From Macrobrachium rosenbergii (Eukaryota; Arthropoda; Malacostraca; Decapoda; Palaemonidae): 64,000 bases of DNA. Below the pieces are notes generated by a model, which was not told the origin of the DNA, did no database searches, and saw only the letters and a program-made list of their open reading frames with translations. Position 1 is the stretch's first letter; each line of letters starts with the position of its first letter. Made by a program: the position numbers and the translations under genes. Shown piece after piece: positions 58,130-64,000 of the stretch. The stretch lies in NCBI RefSeq assembly GCF_040412425.1, contig NC_089788.1, forward strand, positions 64,972,220-65,036,219. Reading direction: 5' to 3'.

Positions 58130-58440
58130 AGAAAATGGGAGAACACACAGGAGAACATGATCACAATGGATATATGGAACACTGTGGATTAAAGAAAGGT
58201 TAGAGGGATTCAGAAGGCTTGACCATAATATGAGAAATTGATAGTGTCTGCCAGCTTGAAAAACATTCAAGATGAACTGATAGATAAGAAGTGTGAAATC
58301 ATGGAGGATGGGAATGGACAAAGACCTGGATCTGATGGAAGTCCTGAGAGAAAGAGCACAAGACAAAAGAGAAAATAGAAAGCTCATTCTCTATGTTGAC
58401 CCCATAAAGGGGAAAAGCTGATGTAGGAATGTTTAGATGA
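58130..58440 (+). mobile_element. 3' end of a degraded RTE-type LINE
   Basis: Near 58310-58430 the + strand reads MDKDLDLMEVLRERAQDKRK, then KLILYVDPIKGKS before a stop. This resembles the last residues of RTE-type polymerases (D-x-x-x-L-x-x-x-x-x-x-A-x-D-R-x-x-W/K-R-x-L-(I/T)-x-x-x-D-P-x-K-G). Earlier text is too decayed to read. Confidence 0.45.
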
Positions 58441-60320
58441 CAATGTGGTAGGTAATTGTTTAGTTCTTATGTGGCCTAACCTGCGTGGAACTAAAACTGC
58501 TGAAAATGGAATATTTGAAAAGTACTTTGGTGTAATAGGTTAGGCATAACATAACATTCTTAGTAAACTAGACAATACAGTATGTTTAAAGAGTATGGAC
58601 CAGTAGAAAAATGTTCCGAGTTTATATTTTTTAGCAAGTCTGCTGAAGAAGCCAGAGAAGCAATGGCTAACAGAAGCTTATAAGAATATGGTTGAGGAAC
58701 TGGATTACTTTCCCAGGTTTAGTGACGAACTAACCATAGATTCTACAGATAACCCATTCTAGTGTGGCACATGGCAAACTGCAAACCTGAATACAGTAAA
58801 TACAGTAAGTTTAAAAGGACACACTATCGTATACTTTGAAAAAGGTATGGTAAAATACAAAATAGAATATAAAGTATGAAGAATCTCTTACTGCCGAAGT
58901 TGGCCTACAACAGTAATGGTATGAAGTTTGAAACAATCTCAAGGCCATGCATATCTTCAGTCTAATTAGAGGAATGATTTATCCAGAGGAATTACAGATT
59001 CTGTAGTAAGGAAATTTCTGATATCCTCAGTGTTTACAAAGTAAAAAATCTAAAAATGGACAAAAACTTTCTTTGAACATTCTCATGTTATAATACTGCC
59101 AGAATTTATCAGTATTAGACATCTGAGTATCAGCTGTCCTCAATTTTGATGTTTTTGATATACCATAGTTGAAAGGGTTCACAGCAAATATAGTAATTAT
59201 GGTAGAGCAAGGGAGAAGCTTATGGGTTCCACAAAAATCACCAGAATTCTCCAGTGTGATACATGCTGTATAGTATAAATCTTAGTGTACGTGGAATTTC
59301 CAAGTGATCACTGCTGAGGTTAATGTAGAATTTAATAGTACCAAGAGAATAAGGTTTATCCATGCAGGACTAATACAATGGTAATTTGATTCTTGGTGTG
59401 GGGTAGTCAAGAAGTAAAATAAATGTACAAAATTTACTGGGATGATTACAAATTTTGTTCAAAAGCTTGTAAAGGGAAGGATGTTGGTCTTGAGTCGGGG
59501 TAAACATTACTACTGTTTTTATATGAATGAACTTGAAAAAACGTTTACATATCTGTTTGTTTAGAAATCTTTGGTTACTTTGAGGGTCAGACGTAAGTCA
59601 TTGGAAGTACATGTCATCTAAATTGTTTGGCATATAAGACTAAGGAGCTCTGTGTAATAAACTTGTTCAGTAAATCTTGCAGCTGTTATGTAAAGTTTCA
59701 AGAAGCCTCTTTAGTTGGGAGATTTACTTTTATAATATAAAAAAACTAATACTAATAGTGCTTTACAGGAAAGTTAATTGTGGTGGTATAATTTGAAGTA
59801 TAAATTTTTCTTACAACTTATATATTAAAAACTGTATGACAACTGTACATATTAATAAAAGTACAGAAGGATAGCTGTACCTTTGAGGTCAGTGCTTTGA
59901 ACTGACTTTAGGATCTGATTAAATTTTTCTCCTCTTAGGCTGAACACCTAGAACTGAGTCACTGAAGGGTGAGGAGTCCTGTACATCATGTACTAGAACA
60001 CACTAAGCCCTGATCATAAACTGGATTCATAGCATGGAACGGTAAGGCTTTGATAAAGCTAGAACTGTATGATAAAGGTGTATAAATGTGTATACAGTAT
60101 TGAGTAGAACCTTGTACAGCAAGTAATGCCTCTTGTTCTGTACAAAACAAGGTACAGTCCACCATTTAAATTATAATAACCATTATAAAATTGTGAGAAT
60201 CCATGCTGGTTTTGATGCAATGAACTATGGTGATAAAATGAATGTACTGTAAATTTTGATATATGTCAACTATTTTGATGTCATCTTCCAATTGGCAAAA
60301 CAGTTACGTAGAATGCCTAC
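58441..60320. other. Region without a recognised gene
   Basis: AT-rich, no identifiable coding or transposon sequence. Confidence 0.5.
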
Positions 60321-60324
60321 CGCA

Positions 60325-60460
60325 ATCCTGTTAGTTTAAAATAGCTGAAAACAAACATATTAATGGGAGAATTTTGTATATTTTCAAAATTAAAAGCTTT
60401 TCCAACATTGCCTTCTGAGTTTTGAGGAAATCACAAGATAACAGAAGTTCCCCAAACTAA
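60325..60460. repeat. Fragment resembling the leader region of the Gypsy element
   Basis: TTTAAAATAGCTGAAAACAA, AGAATTTTGT and ATTTTCAAAAT followed by ATCACAAGATAA parallel 56172-56275 inside the Gypsy element in the same orientation, with many differences. Confidence 0.6.
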
Positions 60461-61102
60461 AACAAAGGTGGATGAGGGTGCTAAGTTATGCTCCAAAAAT
60501 GTCAGGTGAAATATATGGATTTAAATCTTGATTTAAAACCCAATAGGTAGGGTCATAGGAAGGATATAAGTTTGCAAATTCTGCTAAAAAAAAAAAACAG
60601 ACTGGTTATGTGATATTTTGAAGGGGAATTGACATTCCTTGGACAGCTTACAGTCATGAATCTGAAGAAAAAAAAATTTAATTGTAACTTGACTTCTCAG
60701 TAAAAATTTCAACCAAGTATTTTTACAGGTTCCTCCTGTAAAAAGTTTCACTACAGGCTCTTAGCATAACAGAAAACAACAATCCAAATTTTGTTGATTG
60801 TACTTTTGTTTTCCTGAACCATAATTAGTATTTCATTGTAAAATAGGGCTTTATTAGAGATTGTTCTGAGGATGTAGGCCTTCCTCCTCTGTCAGCACTA
60901 GTCTAAATGAGCATGGTATTCATTTTTTAACCCCTTCGCCACTGGCCTGTTGCACTGCCGATAACGCTTGCATACCGCATGAGACCGCGAGTATATCAGT
61001 CATCATTTGCTCCTTTGAACTTTCTGTTATTCATATTTTTCATTTATATTTTTATGTGAAAACATTGTGTACATACCAATGAATATTTTTCACCACATTG
61101 GC

Positions 61103-61254
<152 letters not shown>

Positions 61255-61434
61255 CGAAAAAGAGGAATATTTAGTGGAAAAAGTAATTGCAGAAATAGAA
61301 ATAGTAGTAAAGTAGTAGAGATAAAGTAGCAGAAAAAGTAGTAAAGTATTAGTAAAATAGTACTAGTAGTAATAGCAGTATATACTAGTTTTCTTACGAA
61401 ACAGTTAGTATACATCAATGAATGTTTATGGCAT

Positions 61435-61435
<1 letters not shown>

Positions 61436-61483
<48 letters not shown>

Positions 61484-61495
61484 TAATAATAAAAA
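61436..61495. repeat. (TAA)n microsatellite
   Basis: About 18 TAA units with slight interruptions, also inside the piggyBac element. Confidence 0.98.
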
Positions 61496-61584
61496 AATTC
61501 AACAGTAATACCACTACTACTACAACTTGTAGTAGAAAAAATGATGATAATAAAATTACACGTTAGTGTAAAAAAATGAAAGAA

Positions 61585-61945
61585 GTTTTCAAAAAAACAT
61601 AGTACACTTTCCTGTTGACCAAAAATACTCCTCTGCCTGAGCATTCATCCATTCACACAGTCTGTCAATATCATCATCACAAAAAAGAAACAAAATGCAT
61701 CTCGTGGGCAGGTGAAGTCGGTGTGCAAACGAGATCCCATTGTCATCCGTGAAATCGGGGTGGGTCTGGGTGCTTGTCACAAAATGGATCTGTTATGAAC
61801 TGCCAACCTTCATCGACAATGGGTTCAATGTCTTCTAAAATCTCGGTGTCGCTGTCATCCTCTAAGCAACTATAACAACTATCACTATAATCATCTGACT
61901 GATCTGGCAGGTATTCCCTACCCAGGATCTGAAATACTATCATCC
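61585..61945 (-). pseudogene. piggyBac transposase, N-terminal fragment
   Basis: Frame 61943-61743 reads an acidic stretch (SCLEDDSDTEILEDIEPIVD) followed by GWQFITDPFCDKHPDPPRF, the W-x-x-x-x-x-x-x-x-x-x-x-P-x-F block found before the piggyBac catalytic domain. A shifted frame, 61780-61589, continues FTDDNGISFAHRLHLPTRCI, LFLFCDDDIDRLCEWMNAQA and EEYF, similar to the start of the DDE_Tnp_1_7-type domain (D-x-(I/F)-x-x-x-x-x-x-x-x-x-x-E-x-x-N). The catalytic aspartates are not present. Confidence 0.85.
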
Positions 61946-62347
61946 GACATCATGATACTGAAAAATAAAAAAACCTGGTAAATAACTGCAATCAAAAGGA
62001 GAAAAGTTTAGCCTTCGAATCCAAATGGTTTACTCACAAGATCGTAACAATGTTTCATACATAACAGCTTGAGGCGCACTGACATGTGCTGCTGGACGAT
62101 ACCCTTATAATATCCCATATGAATATGACGTCACGACGACCATCGGACACTCATTGGCTAGAATGAATAGTGGGTGGAGCTTCTGCACCTCTCTCGTACA
62201 CAATACTACGCCTGAAACCCATCCAAGCTGAAGAAAACAGCTCTGCTTTTCGAGGAGGGAAAAAGACGTATAATTGTAAATCGCGGTCTTTTATTACTGT
62301 ATTGTAAAAGACGTACATGTGTACGCCCCGGTGGCGAATGGGGTTAA

Positions 62348-63325
62348 TAAAACTTGGAAATAGGTTGATTGCACATCCATTCGTACAGAAGAGATAATAC
62401 AGTGCAGCACCCTGAGAATCCCTGAGAATAGTTTAGCAAACACAAGCACATCACTAGACTAGCTCAATTAGATCTCAATGCAGTGAATTATACCTGACAT
62501 ACAAGATCACATTTTGATTTCAAGCGAAGGCTCCTACAGGGCAGACAAGGACATTGAATGTTTAGGTAGAAAAATGGTACACTACCAAGTAAGGGCCAGT
62601 TACACTGGAGACAAAGAAGCCACCATAGAAAGTTAGACATGCATGTATCAGTCATGTTTTTTCAGCATCTGCTACATCTAGTGTACTTATGGGTTATTCC
62701 ATTAGGTATGAAATATGATTTTTCACCTTGAATTTGATAAGGAAATGTAAATGGAAGTCCATTGAGTACAGGTGCCTGTGTAACTCTTGGAATAGGCTAC
62801 AAGAAAGAGGCTACTAAAGTAACCAGTAAGTACATTTGGTGAGTGAACAGGAAAGCAAAGAATCTATGCAGAAATTTTTTAAGAACAAAAACAATTGAGT
62901 CCCGAAAAGTTGAAGGTTTTTCCTACCTGGTTGAAACCCACCATAGTTGAATAATTACTTATTACCCAGTTTATTGCTTAGGTTAGGAAACAGTCTCATA
63001 TATTTCCCGAAATGGCTGAATTTTGGTATCTAGCTGGTGAGGAGAGATTGTTAACCACCCTGCCATAGTTGGAGATTTCTACTGTGGCAATTGCTATTGC
63101 TGAGATATACAATTTAATAAGTGTGTAATAAATTAATAGTTCTATCAATGGTAAAGACCCTGTGTATGTGGCCCACTTTATTTATAGATACAGGTATCTG
63201 TGTATAAGCCATTTAAGGTCTTGATTATAGTTACAGTACTAGTACTGTATGTCCTTATTTTGACACCTTATAAGCAAAAAGACTACTTTTCCATGGTTTA
63301 TATAACTTGTTTCTTATCCTTTCAG
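62348..63325. other. Region without a recognised gene
   Basis: AT-rich, nothing recognised. Confidence 0.5.
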
Positions 63326-63408
63326 GCGATGTACAGCTCGCATGCTCTTGGAAAATACGGGGGCAATTTTGAAATAACTGAATGAAGTTGTGTAACACTG
63401 TAACAGTG
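63326..63408 (+). other. Possible non-coding or terminal exon of an unknown transcript
   Basis: Strong acceptor (TTGTTTCTTATCCTTTCAG) and consensus donor (GTAAGT at 63409) bound an 83-bp stretch of higher GC. All three frames contain a stop (the ATG frame reads MYSSHALGKYGGNFEITE then TGA). It is therefore either an untranslated exon, a last coding exon with a fortuitous donor, or no exon at all. Confidence 0.3.
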
Positions 63409-64000
63409 GTAAGTGTTTATTTAATATGAACCTAACCGTTTGGGAAAATTTATTATTTGGGTGGGGTACAGACAGTTAAAAGGAGCCAGAAATTTTACGG
63501 GAATTCAAAATAATACAGTTTAAAGTTTTGGACTGGGGTCTGGACAGAATGAAAATAGTGAAATTGAAGTCTGTGGATTGTCAGTTACAATAATTTAGTC
63601 TTCCTAAAAAGAGAATTGATGTAATGAAATAAGTATTGGCAATAAGAAAATTATCTAATCCAAGTAGGCATCTTATGACACTCTTAACTTTTGTAAAATC
63701 TTGGTACAAAGACCTTTAGTTATGCAGAATTAGTTAATTTTCTTTGCCATTTCCCTAGTAATAATGAGTCATTTTAGGTGTATTATATAAAATGGTTTGA
63801 TTTTTGATGAGTAGTGTGAGTAATTCAGTTAATGAGCAGTAAGTGGCTCTTTTCTGAAAATAACTTAGCCAGGTAAAAATGACTGACTAGACAATGTAAG
63901 ACAAATTAGACCAGAGATGGAACAGTTTTTGGTAATAGGTTTTACCAGATTACGTGAAAATGTTGATTTAAGGCCAGCCCAAGTATCAGTAATGTATTTA
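63409..64000. other. Unassigned sequence at the window end
   Basis: AT-rich; no feature recognised. Confidence 0.5.

Overview
This window is intron-rich eukaryotic DNA, most probably from a decapod crustacean. The evidence is AT-rich sequence with long introns and GT-AG splice sites, abundant microsatellites, a tRNA-derived SINE and an ATTCC-tailed retroposon of types I associate with decapod genomes, and a mix of pogo/Tigger, piggyBac, DIRS-like, RTE-like, CR1/Jockey-like and Gypsy elements. The species assignment is an inference. No prokaryotic or viral genome organisation is present.

The only well-supported host gene is the 3' half of a TECPR1-like gene (tectonin beta-propeller repeat-containing protein, autophagosome-lysosome / damaged-membrane pathway). 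It lies on the + strand in eleven exons from 1532 to 21655. The exon phases join without conflict and give 630 codons plus a stop: end of a PH-like domain, TECPR repeat, complete galectin-like carbohydrate-recognition domain, TECPR repeat, DysF-type dysferlin domain, then C-terminal TECPR blades. The first half of the gene lies before base 1.

The introns carry transposon debris. There is a Jockey-like reverse transcriptase at about 2.5-3.5 kb. A CTAA-flanked piggyBac-like non-autonomous element with internal ~380-bp tandem units occupies 4.4-6.3 kb. Pogo/Tigger transposase pieces lie at 12.0-13.7 and 15.7-16.9 kb, and a CR1/Jockey-type LINE at 18.0-19.5 kb.

From about 22.5 kb to the end I see no confident host gene, only repeats. 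In order these are a pogo MITE (27.5 kb), a DIRS-like tyrosine-recombinase element (28.3-29.5 kb), hairpins with a shared loop (30.1, 38.5 and 38.9 kb), a second CR1/Jockey LINE (30.6-32.5 kb), and a nearly full-length RTE-like LINE on the - strand with an 11-bp target duplication (40.1-43.15 kb). Then come ATTCC-tailed retroposons (43.2, 44.3 and 45.3 kb), a decayed THAP-domain element (46.2-48.4 kb), two fold-back MITEs with perfect 8-bp target duplications (49.8 and 50.3 kb), a Gypsy LTR element lacking its reverse transcriptase (53.2-56.8 kb), a tRNA-derived SINE with a perfect 14-bp duplication (57.5 kb), and a piggyBac element with TTAA ends (60.9-62.3 kb). A possible non-coding exon at 63.3 kb may belong to a neighbouring transcript.

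All family names come from reading the sequence and from recall of family motifs. No database search was possible.
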